From: Thermoplasmata archaeon
Lineage (GTDB): Archaea; Thermoplasmatota; Thermoplasmata; Thermoplasmatales; Thermoplasmataceae
Assembly (NCBI GenBank): GCA_021811505.1
Contig: JAJZOM010000053.1
Coordinates: forward strand, 1 to 11,285
Direction: 5' to 3'
DNA: 11,285 bases
Shown in pieces: positions 1 through 6,766 of the stretch. Position 1 is the stretch's first letter, and each line of letters opens with the position of its first letter. The notes beneath the pieces are model-generated. The model did not search any database. It was not told the origin of the DNA and was given only the letters and a program-made list of their open reading frames with translations. The position numbers and the translations under genes were made by a program.

Positions 1-278
1 GGTAAACTTTTTAACACAGATATTCCAAGAACCAGTGGGTCATTACTGATCCAAGGGCTTAACTTAGCATTAACGAGAAAGAAAAATGTTGCGTTATCTC
101 TGCTGATCCCTAGATTCAGTCCTTGTGGCTTTTCCAGCGAGTAAATAGAATAACTTGGGATGCTACTTTCACCAACCGCATTAAGATCAGCTGGTTTAGT
201 GAGAAATTGTCCTCCGGTAAAAACGAGAGACCCAGTGATTATAATAATTACCAATATTTTCTCGTTTCGTTTGTTCAT
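1..278 (-). CDS. N-terminal part of a membrane-anchored or secreted protein (runs off the left edge)
   Basis: An open frame on the minus strand starts at ATG 278-276 and stays open for 92 codons to the edge of the window, so the C-terminus is missing. The N-terminus is MNKRNEKILVIIIITGSLVF, a short basic stretch followed by about 15 hydrophobic residues, as expected for a signal peptide or signal anchor. The rest (residues 25-92) is moderately polar, rich in Ser, Asn and Leu, and would lie outside the membrane. An in-frame TAA lies two codons upstream, so this is the first possible ATG, and GGTGAG (290-285) sits six bases before it as a plausible ribosome binding site. The gene is divergent from the homogentisate operon. 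I do not recognise a family and assign no function. The main alternative is that the frame closes just outside the window. Confidence 0.6.
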   Translation of the reverse strand, partial: MNKRNEKILVIIIITGSLVFTGGQFLTKPADLNAVGESSIPSYSIYSLEKPQGLNLGISRDNATFFFLVNAKLSPWISNDPLVLGISVLKSL

Positions 279-544
279 CGCTTACTCACCTATGCATACT
301 TTCCTATATTAAAACCAATCGAGTCCGAGCCGTCACATAGATCATATTCTTGGGACACAACAATAGTGTAGCTTGCAGAATAAGTGAAATAGTTCAACAC
401 CGGGTTATTATAGGTAAATGCTATGGGAGATTCAGCCCACAGCAAATCCTACTTCTCCTGCAGGAATCACAGTACGTGTTAACAACTGACATGGTATTTC
501 AGCGTATCGGTAAACTTTTTATAACGGTAAGCTCATCATTGCCT
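279..544. other. Divergent intergenic region upstream of the hpd operon
   Basis: These 266 bases separate the leftmost minus-strand gene from hpd. They hold a promoter at each end and no convincing gene. Two short plus-strand frames enter it (from 123 and, through a TTG, from 350), but neither has protein-like features or a ribosome binding site. A 10-bp perfect palindrome, TCCTGCAGGA, lies at 456-465, and GTTAAC at 479-484 is a 6-bp palindrome. Either could be an operator, but both are within what chance allows. The region is long for this otherwise compact neighbourhood, so regulatory sites are plausible. Confidence 0.5.
303..314 (-). promoter_or_regulatory. TATA-like promoter of the leftmost minus-strand gene
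   Basis: On the minus strand, TTTTAATATAGG matches an archaeal TATA box. Its centre is about 31 nt upstream of the ATG at 278, which predicts a very short leader. This is a sequence match plus spacing only. Confidence 0.4.
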
Positions 545-545
545 A
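509..545 (+). promoter_or_regulatory. Promoter of the hpd-fah-hmgA operon (leaderless)
   Basis: TTTTTATAA at 516-524 is an archaeal TATA box, preceded by an A-rich GTAAAC stretch in the BRE position. Its centre (about 520) is 25 nt upstream of the ATG at 545, so transcription should begin at or next to the start codon. No Shine-Dalgarno sequence precedes this ATG, which agrees with a leaderless mRNA. This spacing is the main reason for choosing 545 as the hpd start. Confidence 0.65.
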
Positions 546-1630
546 TGGACAATGAGAACCTTTTCACCTCACTAAATGCCGTTGAATATTATGTTGGATC
601 GGCAAAACAATGGGCATATTATCACCAGCAGTCCATGGGATTCGACCTCAGGGCGTATGCCGGTCCTGAGACTGGCGTCAGGGACAGGGTCTCTTACCTT
701 CTGCAACAGGGGAAAGTTAAGCTAATTTTCACCAGTTTTCTGAATTATGATTCACCAGTAGCGGATCACGTCAGGCTCCATGGAGATGGCGTCAAAGATA
801 TATCGATGGATGTTGAAAATATTGGCGATACCCTTGAGTTCGTGAAGAAAAGAGGAGTAGTAAAGATAAAGAACCAGCGGCAGTTAAAAGTCGATTCTGG
901 GAATATCAGGACGGCTGAACTGACAACATATGGAGAAACCGTTCACACCCTGGTAGATTATTCTGAAGCCGGAGATGACCTCCCTCCGGGATTTGAGGTG
1001 GTTGACCGGAAGGGAAGGAATGTTGGTCTGAAAAAGATTGACCACATTGTTGGCAATGTGGAAGACAGGATGATGGATCAGTGGGTCAACTTTTACATAA
1101 AGGGTCTTGGTTTCAACCAACTGGTAAGTTTCGATGATAAGGATATCAGCACCGAGTATTCCTCTTTGCGCTCTAAGGTGGTACAATACGGAAACAGGAA
1201 AATAATTTTCCCGATAAACGAGCCTGCCGTTGGCCTGAAAAAGTCACAGATTCAGGAGTATCTCGACTATTACAACTCTCCGGGTGTTCAGCATATTGCA
1301 CTTGAGACCGATAATATCATAAAAACAGTGTCGGAGATGAAATCGAGAGGTGTGGAATTTCTCTACACTCCTTCTGTATACTACAATGAACTGGCGGACA
1401 GAATTGGAAAAATTGATGAAAAGATCGAAACACTTGAGAAACTTAATATCCTGGTTGACAGAGATGATGATGGCTACTTATTGCAGATATTCACCAAACC
1501 AATTGGCGATAGACCTACGTTCTTCTATGAAGTGATACAGAGGAAGGGTGCCACATCCTTTGGAAAGGGTAATTTCAGGGAACTTTTCCGATCTATTGAG
1601 GCAGAACAGGAAAAGAGAGGTAACCTATAA
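545..1630 (+). CDS. hpd: 4-hydroxyphenylpyruvate dioxygenase
   Basis: This Fe(II) enzyme converts 4-hydroxyphenylpyruvate (from tyrosine transamination) and O2 to homogentisate and CO2 in the cytoplasm. The 361-residue protein has the usual two vicinal-oxygen-chelate halves: residues 8-140 (start NAVEYYVGSAKQWAYY) and 160-345. The three iron ligands of the family are all visible: His167 in IDHIVGNV, His250 in GVQHIALETD and Glu329 in FFYEVIQR. Their spacing is close to that of Pseudomonas HPPD (161/240/322 from memory). The C-terminal signature FGKGNFRELFRSIE is also present. The frame is open upstream to a TTG at 350, but ATG 545 gives the family N-terminus and a leaderless start. The next gene begins 2 nt after the stop. 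Hydroxymandelate synthase shares this fold, but the neighbouring homogentisate dioxygenase makes HPPD much more likely. Confidence 0.95.
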   Translation: MDNENLFTSLNAVEYYVGSAKQWAYYHQQSMGFDLRAYAGPETGVRDRVSYLLQQGKVKLIFTSFLNYDSPVADHVRLHGDGVKDISMDVENIGDTLEFVKKRGVVKIKNQRQLKVDSGNIRTAELTTYGETVHTLVDYSEAGDDLPPGFEVVDRKGRNVGLKKIDHIVGNVEDRMMDQWVNFYIKGLGFNQLVSFDDKDISTEYSSLRSKVVQYGNRKIIFPINEPAVGLKKSQIQEYLDYYNSPGVQHIALETDNIIKTVSEMKSRGVEFLYTPSVYYNELADRIGKIDEKIETLEKLNILVDRDDDGYLLQIFTKPIGDRPTFFYEVIQRKGATSFGKGNFRELFRSIEAEQEKRGNL

Positions 1631-1632
1631 GC

Positions 1633-2544
1633 ATGAAAATTGGGTGTATTGCAACTGACGATGGGCCAAAGGCAGTTGTGCTCCATGACAAAAAATATTA
1701 CGACATTGCCGAGATCATAGGTGAAGACCTGATCGAAGCTGAGAGGTCATTTTTTTATTCAATACAGAAGAATGCCAGTAAAATACATAGATTCTTTGCC
1801 GAAGAAGAATTCGATAACAGGCAGACTTGCGTCCCGAATTCCTATCTTCTTCCTATTCCATACATAAATCAGATCCGTGATTTCTACGCGTTTGAAGAGC
1901 ATGTGAGAAATGCGCGCAGTAAACGTGGCCTTGACATACCGGCAGAATGGTATGAATTTCCGGCATACTACTATTCAGGGAATTCCTCACTCTACCCGAG
2001 TGATTCGGTTATCCCATATCCTGGTTTTACATCGGAACTGGACTTTGAACTGGAGGTTGCTGCCATCATCGGTAAGGAGGGCAGAAACATACCTCCGGGA
2101 GATGCCTGGGAGTACATATTCGGCTTCGTCCTGATGAGTGACTGGAGTGCCAGGGATCAGCAGCGTAAGGAGATGAAGATAGGCTTAGGACCATCAAAGA
2201 GTAAGGACTTCGCTACAAGCTTTGCCAGATTTTTCGTTACCACTGATGAATTTCAGAGGAGAATAGACGAAGAGAGCAAAATTAACGTTGAATTGTGGGC
2301 AACAGTTAATGGCAGGGAATACACCAGGAACAATCTCAACACGATTCACTGGACGTTTCCTGAGATGATATCGTGGGCTTCCATGGATGTTACACTGAAA
2401 CCCGGCGACATAATAATGAGTGGTACAGTTGGAAACGGCTGCATACTTGAACTCGGGCATGAAAAATTTGGCTGGCTGAAACCGGGAGATAGTGTCAGAT
2501 TCGGATCAGACGTCCTGGGAACACTGGTAGGCAATATAGGTTAG
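1633..2544 (+). CDS. fahA: Fumarylacetoacetase (FAH-superfamily hydrolase)
   Basis: Predicted to hydrolyse fumarylacetoacetate to fumarate and acetoacetate, the last step of homogentisate breakdown. The 303-residue protein carries the FAH active-site set in order: RDFYAFEEH (Asp83, His90, the same D-x6-H spacing as Asp126/His133 of mammalian FAH), DFELEVAAIIG (Glu139 and Glu141, metal ligands) and MSDWSARDQQ (Asp170, metal ligand). GLGPSKSKDF (184-193) resembles the FAH loop GPFLGKSF, and a GTVGNG loop (264-269) follows GDIIMSG. It is shorter than eukaryotic FAH (about 420 aa) because the N-terminal SH3-like domain is reduced, as in many microbial homologues. It lies 2 nt after hpd, with a weak GAGAGG 12 nt before the ATG, so translation is probably coupled. 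Family membership is clear. Substrate is inferred from the operon, and direct use of maleylacetoacetate is an alternative. Confidence 0.85.
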   Translation: MKIGCIATDDGPKAVVLHDKKYYDIAEIIGEDLIEAERSFFYSIQKNASKIHRFFAEEEFDNRQTCVPNSYLLPIPYINQIRDFYAFEEHVRNARSKRGLDIPAEWYEFPAYYYSGNSSLYPSDSVIPYPGFTSELDFELEVAAIIGKEGRNIPPGDAWEYIFGFVLMSDWSARDQQRKEMKIGLGPSKSKDFATSFARFFVTTDEFQRRIDEESKINVELWATVNGREYTRNNLNTIHWTFPEMISWASMDVTLKPGDIIMSGTVGNGCILELGHEKFGWLKPGDSVRFGSDVLGTLVGNIG

Positions 2545-2553
2545 GAGATAAAT

Positions 2554-3699
2554 ATGGTATTTTACGTCAAGCAGGGAAAAATGCCGGAAAGCAGACATAC
2601 GTACAGCGACAGAGATAACATACTGAGGGAAGAGCTATTCGGAGAGGAGAGTTTTGATGGACCATACTCACTGATCTATCACACTGGAGAACCTACCAGG
2701 GTAAGGAACGTACGAAATGAACCCCGTAAACCACTTTCCGAAGGTTCTGTTTCAGAGATGAGGCATCGTCATTTGAAAGGATTTGATCTACAGAGAGAGG
2801 GAGATTTTGTCTCAGGCAGACAGTACCTTATGTTCAACTCAAAAGTCTACCTGGGTATCATTAAGCCCGGATTGGATCATAAGGGGCTATATCGCAGTGC
2901 CCTCATGGAACAGCTGTTTTTTGTACACCATGGGCACGGGAAATTGCATTCTACACTTGGTATCCTTGATTTCAAGGAAGGCGATTATGTTTACGTGCCA
3001 AAAGGCACGACTTATACTATGCATTACTCCGCAGATGCTGAGTTCTTTTTCCTGGAATCAGTGGATCGCATCGGCATCCCGAAAAGATATCTCAACGAGT
3101 ACGGACAGATCAAGGAAGGATCGCCATACTACTCAAGGGACATCAGGTATCCTGTTCTGGATGACAATGCAAGAAACCCCGAAGACTTTTCTGTTTATGT
3201 AGACTACATGGATTATTACCTTGTGGAGGAACGAGATGAAAACCCCTTTGACGTCGTGGGATGGGATGGCTACCTATATCCATGGGCGATAAACATTTCA
3301 ACAATGAGCCCAATAGTTGGAAAACTACATCAACCACCGCCAGTGCATGAAACATTCAGTGGTAAGTCCTTTATGGTGGGAACGTTCCTGCCAAGAAAAT
3401 TTGATTTTCATCCAAAGTCTATCCCAATCTCATACTACCACAGCAACATCGACACGGACGAAGTCCTATTTTATTCGTCTGGTAATTTCATGAGCCGTAA
3501 GGGCATTTCAGAGGGTTCCCTTACGCTCCATGTTAGGGGACTGATACATGGCCCACAACCTGGTGCAGTTGAAAATTCCATTGGCAAAGAAGATACGGAT
3601 GAAGTGGCGGTCATGGTAGAGACCTATGAACCTCTGAAAATGACGAAGGGGGCACTGAAAGTCGAGGATCAGAGTTACATGTATTCATGGTACCGTTGA
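2554..3699 (+). CDS. hmgA: Homogentisate 1,2-dioxygenase
   Basis: This cupin-type Fe(II) enzyme opens the homogentisate ring with O2 to give maleylacetoacetate. The 381-residue protein begins with the family's N-terminal signature (FYVKQGKMPESRHT, then REELFGEESFDGPYSLIYH). Two cupin halves follow: residues 85-170 with EQLFFVHHGHGKLHS and a FKEGDYVYVPKGTTY turn, and residues 285-360 with the iron site. Candidate ligands are His296 and Glu303 in YYHSNIDTDEVLFYSSGNF and His332 in GLIHGPQPG. It is about 60 residues shorter than animal HGD (about 440), matching the short microbial form. An AGGAG at 2543-2547 overlaps the stop of the preceding gene and lies 6 nt from the ATG, so translation is coupled in the operon. 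The gene ends the operon; the regulator downstream has its own promoter. Confidence 0.93.
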   Translation: MVFYVKQGKMPESRHTYSDRDNILREELFGEESFDGPYSLIYHTGEPTRVRNVRNEPRKPLSEGSVSEMRHRHLKGFDLQREGDFVSGRQYLMFNSKVYLGIIKPGLDHKGLYRSALMEQLFFVHHGHGKLHSTLGILDFKEGDYVYVPKGTTYTMHYSADAEFFFLESVDRIGIPKRYLNEYGQIKEGSPYYSRDIRYPVLDDNARNPEDFSVYVDYMDYYLVEERDENPFDVVGWDGYLYPWAINISTMSPIVGKLHQPPPVHETFSGKSFMVGTFLPRKFDFHPKSIPISYYHSNIDTDEVLFYSSGNFMSRKGISEGSLTLHVRGLIHGPQPGAVENSIGKEDTDEVAVMVETYEPLKMTKGALKVEDQSYMYSWYR

Positions 3700-3737
3700 A
3701 AGCGATTTTCCACGTAATATATATCACCATAATAAAC

Positions 3738-3767
3738 ATAATATATTTTACAAAACATTATCAGGAA
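3738..3767 (+). promoter_or_regulatory. Promoter of the HTH_10 regulator gene (leaderless)
   Basis: ATAATATATTTTA (3738-3750) is an archaeal TATA box whose centre is about 25 nt before the ATG at 3767. The regulator can therefore be transcribed separately from hmgA, although read-through over the 67-nt gap is also possible. Confidence 0.55.
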
Positions 3768-4465
3768 TGCCCGTTAGCGTTGTTCATGCAAAACTCAAGC
3801 ATGACGGGTGCTGGTCCGAATTAACCGAATCTCACGAGGATTTTTTTGTTTCTAATGTGAACCTTTCGATGAACAGCCTTGAAAAATCAAGCAGTGCTTC
3901 TGTTCTTATACGTGTTCCCAGACAAAACGACTTTATGGAGTTCAAGAACGCGATTAAGCGAAGCAATTCTATTAGATCGATAAATCAGATTCTTAACATA
4001 TCTAATTCGAGAAACAACCACCTGAATTTTCTCAACTTTTCCGGAATATATGGTAATACGATTGCGACTATCATTTTTGAAGAAGGATCTCCCTACTTCC
4101 ATTATCACTTCGAAAATGGCATTGAATACTGGACTTTTCTTGTCAATTCCCGTAACATTCTTTCAGAGATAACCGAGAGATTTTCACAGATATCAACCAT
4201 TAAGAGCTTGGAAGTTGAGAGGATATCAAATGATATGATTCTTAGAATCCTCAGTGAGAATTCTACAAGTCTTGTCCAGGCATTTATGACAAAACTGCAG
4301 TGGGATATTCTCAAGAATGCGTACAGATCAGGATACTATGAGAAACCACACAAAATCAGTACTACTGAGCTATCGAAGAGAGTTGCCCGGTCTCCGTCTA
4401 CCGTTAATGATCATCTCCGTACAATAGAGAAAAAAATTATGGATATACTTTTAGGAAATTCCTGA
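3767..4465 (+). CDS. HTH_10 family (bacterio-opsin-activator-like) transcriptional regulator
   Basis: Predicted DNA-binding regulator of 232 residues. The C-terminal part (about 175-230) matches the archaeal HTH_10 domain: LQWDILKNAYRSGYYEKPHK, then TTELSKRVARSPSTVNDHLR, which mirrors the family pattern 'AYexGYFexPR...LAxxLxxSpStvxxHLR'. The N-terminus, VVHAKLKHDGCWSELTE, resembles the start of the sensory domain found in other archaeal members. The middle (45-165) looks like a divergent ACT- or PAS-like input domain, but I see no ligand motif that names an effector. The gene lies just after the homogentisate operon and converges on the DHDPS/MFS operon (25 nt gap), so it could control either block. 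That link is inferred from position only. The start is supported by the leaderless TATA spacing. A U5 stretch at 4469-4473 may help termination. Confidence 0.85.
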   Translation: MPVSVVHAKLKHDGCWSELTESHEDFFVSNVNLSMNSLEKSSSASVLIRVPRQNDFMEFKNAIKRSNSIRSINQILNISNSRNNHLNFLNFSGIYGNTIATIIFEEGSPYFHYHFENGIEYWTFLVNSRNILSEITERFSQISTIKSLEVERISNDMILRILSENSTSLVQAFMTKLQWDILKNAYRSGYYEKPHKISTTELSKRVARSPSTVNDHLRTIEKKIMDILLGNS

Positions 4466-4490
4466 GAATTTTTATGGAGAGCAGTTTCCC

Positions 4491-5774
4491 CTAAGTGACG
4501 GCAACCTCCCCTATGGTCTCATTTACCACAAATCCGTAGATGCTTGCAGATATGGCAACGAAAAGGGCAGCTATGATGAAACCGTCAAAGAATGATTTTG
4601 TGAATAGCAGAAGGAAACCGGTAATTATAGGGGCCAACGATGATCCCACATATCCACCGAAATTCATCACACCTCCAACTGCTCCAACGTTCTCTTTCGT
4701 GGTTATTGAAGCGACGAGCATCCATGTGTTTCCGCCAGCTATACCGTAAGTGAATAGGCTAAGTGTGAGAACTATTAGTGATACAAGAACAGAAGGTGTT
4801 ATGCTGGCAAAGAACACTTCGGTAGTGAGTGCTGCGCCTATGATTATCAGGGTTTTTCTTGCTTTAAACGGCGCCCATTTTTTCGATACTATCAGGTAAT
4901 CCCCCATTTTCCCTCCGAAAAAGAATCCGATTGCTCCCCCAGCCAGAGGCAGGGTTGCATAGAATCCGGTTGTCAGGATGCTTAGATGGTACGTTATTAT
5001 GAGAAAAGAAGGCATCCACGTCAGCAGCATGAAGGAGACGTAAACAAGGAAGAAATTACCGATAAGCAGGCCAATGGTGCTCTTATATTTGAAGAGATCT
5101 TTCCACTTGATCTTGTTCGCCGCGATATCCGCAACCTTTCCAGAGTTACCCGAAATATAGTCTAGCTCCTCTTTGCTGGCCCTCTTTTCCTCTGACGGAT
5201 CATGATAGTATATCCACCAGAAAATCGCTACTATGGTAGCAAAAAAACCTGTGAGAACGAACATCACCGGATATCCGTAGTAATAGATCATCGCTCCAAT
5301 CAAAGGACTTGCAAACATCGGCCCCACAAAAACTCCAGTTAGATAGAATCCGATTGCCTGTCCACGTTCCTTTGCGGGGAACCAGTAAGAAGTTGTTTTT
5401 GCACTTGCAGGAAACGAAGGAGATTCTGCCACACCAAGGAGTAGCCTCAATCCCAGGAACGAACCAAAGCTGTTTCCAAGTGCAGTGAGTATAGACACAA
5501 ATCCCCAGGCGCTTATTGAATATCCATACATCTTCTTTGCCCGAAGTTTGTCCACCAGATATCCCATTGGCAACTGCATAATTGCGTATGACCAAAGAAC
5601 CGACGACAGGATTATACCCATCATACCTGCATTGATTCCATAATCTTTCTCGATGAATGGTGCAGCATATGCTATATTAACACGATCGATGTAATTCACC
5701 ATGGCCCCAAAAAATAACAGGAGCGCGACAATCCAACGCCAGTGTCCGATTTTTTTATTTTCAATTCTAACCAT
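4491..5774 (-). CDS. MFS transporter, anion:cation symporter family (DgoT/ExuT/HpaX-like)
   Basis: A 427-residue membrane carrier with 12 predicted helices in two halves split by a charged loop (about 190-230). It carries residues recognised in the ACS/SLC17 group: NYIDRVN (Asp30, Arg31), and RLLLGVAESPSFPAS with Arg110 and Glu117. The spacings Asp30-Glu117 (87) and Arg31-Arg110 (79) equal those of Asp46-Glu133 and Arg47-Arg126 in E. coli DgoT (recalled). This indicates proton-coupled uptake of an organic anion. Known family substrates are hexuronates, galactonate, glucarate and 4-hydroxyphenylacetate, so the substrate is open. The frame extends to a TTG at 5789, but ATG 5774 has GAGAGGT (5787-5781) six bases upstream and starts 1 nt after the stop of the DHDPS-family gene. 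The two are therefore translationally coupled and should share a pathway. Confidence 0.88.
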   Translation of the reverse strand: MVRIENKKIGHWRWIVALLLFFGAMVNYIDRVNIAYAAPFIEKDYGINAGMMGIILSSVLWSYAIMQLPMGYLVDKLRAKKMYGYSISAWGFVSILTALGNSFGSFLGLRLLLGVAESPSFPASAKTTSYWFPAKERGQAIGFYLTGVFVGPMFASPLIGAMIYYYGYPVMFVLTGFFATIVAIFWWIYYHDPSEEKRASKEELDYISGNSGKVADIAANKIKWKDLFKYKSTIGLLIGNFFLVYVSFMLLTWMPSFLIITYHLSILTTGFYATLPLAGGAIGFFFGGKMGDYLIVSKKWAPFKARKTLIIIGAALTTEVFFASITPSVLVSLIVLTLSLFTYGIAGGNTWMLVASITTKENVGAVGGVMNFGGYVGSSLAPIITGFLLLFTKSFFDGFIIAALFVAISASIYGFVVNETIGEVAVT

Positions 5775-5775
5775 A

Positions 5776-6681
5776 TTATGACCTCTCAAGCTGTGAAACT
5801 TTTTTTGCTATCGTGAGTATATTTTCTCGATCTTTGCCTTCTGGCACCAAGAGTGGACGCCTTGCGACGCCAACAACCCACCCAGAATTATTCATGACAA
5901 GTTTTATTCTGGCCGGCATATCTGGCTTAAGAATCTCCCTGACAGCGGGAAGAATAACTTCGTGTAACTTCCGGGCCGTTTCGTAATCACCTTTCTTCAC
6001 CGCATCAAAAATTTTTATTGAAGTTGCAGGCAGAACAGTGTTTATTGCGCATATCGAACCAACAGCACCTAGCATGAATGAGGGGAACAGCATGTCATCA
6101 ATCGCTGTGAAAACAGGTAATTTAGAACTGGCCTGGGCCAGGAGATCTCCCAGAGCATGTATGTCCCCTCCACTTTGTTTTACGCTTGCTATGATTCCTT
6201 CTGATGCCATTTTTAGTAGAATATTCGGAGACGGAATATTCCATGGTACTACATTGTACACAATAATCGGCATGCCGGTTTTTTCGTGAATTTCGGAATA
6301 GAATGCACGTATTCCCGCATCACCATTACTGAAGAGATAGTGTACAGGAGTTATCATGAGTGCATCCACACCAATCTTTTTCAAGGCCAGACCTTTCTTT
6401 ATTACCTGAATTGTTGAATCGGCAATTATTCCGCCTATTACCGGTATCCTGTCTCCTGTAGCTTCCTTTGCAATTGAGCAGAGTTTAACGAGTTCCTCCA
6501 GAGAAAGTGTTTCTCCTTCTCCAGTGCTCCCTCCAACTGAAACTCCAGAAATCCCCAGTTTCAGCATCTTTTCAACTTCTTTCCCGAACAGTCCGTAATC
6601 TACCTCTCCCTCGTCATCAAAAGGAGTTACGAGAGGCGGCACGATCCCAAAAATGCGTTTTTGGAAATCACTTCTTTCCAT
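5776..6681 (-). CDS. DHDPS/N-acetylneuraminate lyase family aldolase or dehydratase
   Basis: A 301-residue class I (Schiff-base) TIM-barrel enzyme acting on a 2-keto acid. Visible signatures are GIVPPLVTPF (12-21), the carboxylate-binding loop GGSTGEGETLS (50-60), the catalytic tyrosine in PIIVYNVV (Tyr142) and the Schiff-base lysine in IIASVKQSGGD (Lys168). Length is typical of the family. It is unlikely to be the lysine-biosynthesis enzyme, because it is coupled to an organic-anion transporter and divergent from an aldehyde dehydrogenase. Family members in such settings include 2-keto-3-deoxygluconate aldolase, 2-keto-3-deoxy-pentonate dehydratase, 5-keto-4-deoxyglucarate dehydratase, pyrroline-4-hydroxy-2-carboxylate deaminase and hydratase-aldolases of aromatic breakdown. 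The sequence alone does not choose among them. The ATG is supported by a TATA box 25 nt upstream. Family call very likely, substrate unknown. Confidence 0.88.
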   Translation of the reverse strand: MERSDFQKRIFGIVPPLVTPFDDEGEVDYGLFGKEVEKMLKLGISGVSVGGSTGEGETLSLEELVKLCSIAKEATGDRIPVIGGIIADSTIQVIKKGLALKKIGVDALMITPVHYLFSNGDAGIRAFYSEIHEKTGMPIIVYNVVPWNIPSPNILLKMASEGIIASVKQSGGDIHALGDLLAQASSKLPVFTAIDDMLFPSFMLGAVGSICAINTVLPATSIKIFDAVKKGDYETARKLHEVILPAVREILKPDMPARIKLVMNNSGWVVGVARRPLLVPEGKDRENILTIAKKVSQLERS

Positions 6682-6766
6682 TGAAAATCATGTCTGGGGA
6701 TATATATAATAGAAATTACGTAAATGTCCGTGTATCACTTTAATAACCCAGACTCAATGAAGAAAT
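6682..6766. promoter_or_regulatory. Divergent promoter region of the DHDPS/MFS operon and the aldehyde dehydrogenase gene
   Basis: This 85-bp region holds two back-to-back promoters. On the minus strand, ATTATATATA (6710-6701) is centred 25 nt before ATG 6681. On the plus strand, CTTTAATAA (6738-6746) is centred 25 nt before ATG 6767. Both genes should give leaderless mRNAs. The boxes are only about 37 bp apart, so one bound regulator between them could control both sides, which would suit a single pathway. I see no clear palindromic operator between the boxes. Confidence 0.6.

Noticed and set aside
123..371. 82-codon plus-strand frame
   Set aside because: It overlaps the edge-truncated minus-strand gene, which has a signal-anchor N-terminus, an SD sequence and a promoter. 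The plus-strand translation has no domain-like character.
456..465. 10-bp palindrome TCCTGCAGGA as an operator
   Set aside because: A single 10-bp palindrome in 266 bp is not unusual by chance, and it does not recur at the other promoters of the window.
1..521. 13-base repeat GGTAAACTTTTTA at 1-13 and 509-521
   Set aside because: One copy lies in coding sequence of the minus-strand gene, the other overlaps the hpd TATA box. There are no longer flanking matches, so it is probably chance.
350..544. 65-residue N-terminal extension of hpd from a TTG
   Set aside because: It does not fit the HPPD N-terminus, lacks an SD sequence, and contains the TATA box that would drive transcription from ATG 545.
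5776..6681. Housekeeping dihydrodipicolinate synthase (dapA)
   Set aside because: The motifs fit the superfamily, but the coupled anion carrier and divergent aldehyde dehydrogenase point to catabolism. Assigning dapA would be over-specific.
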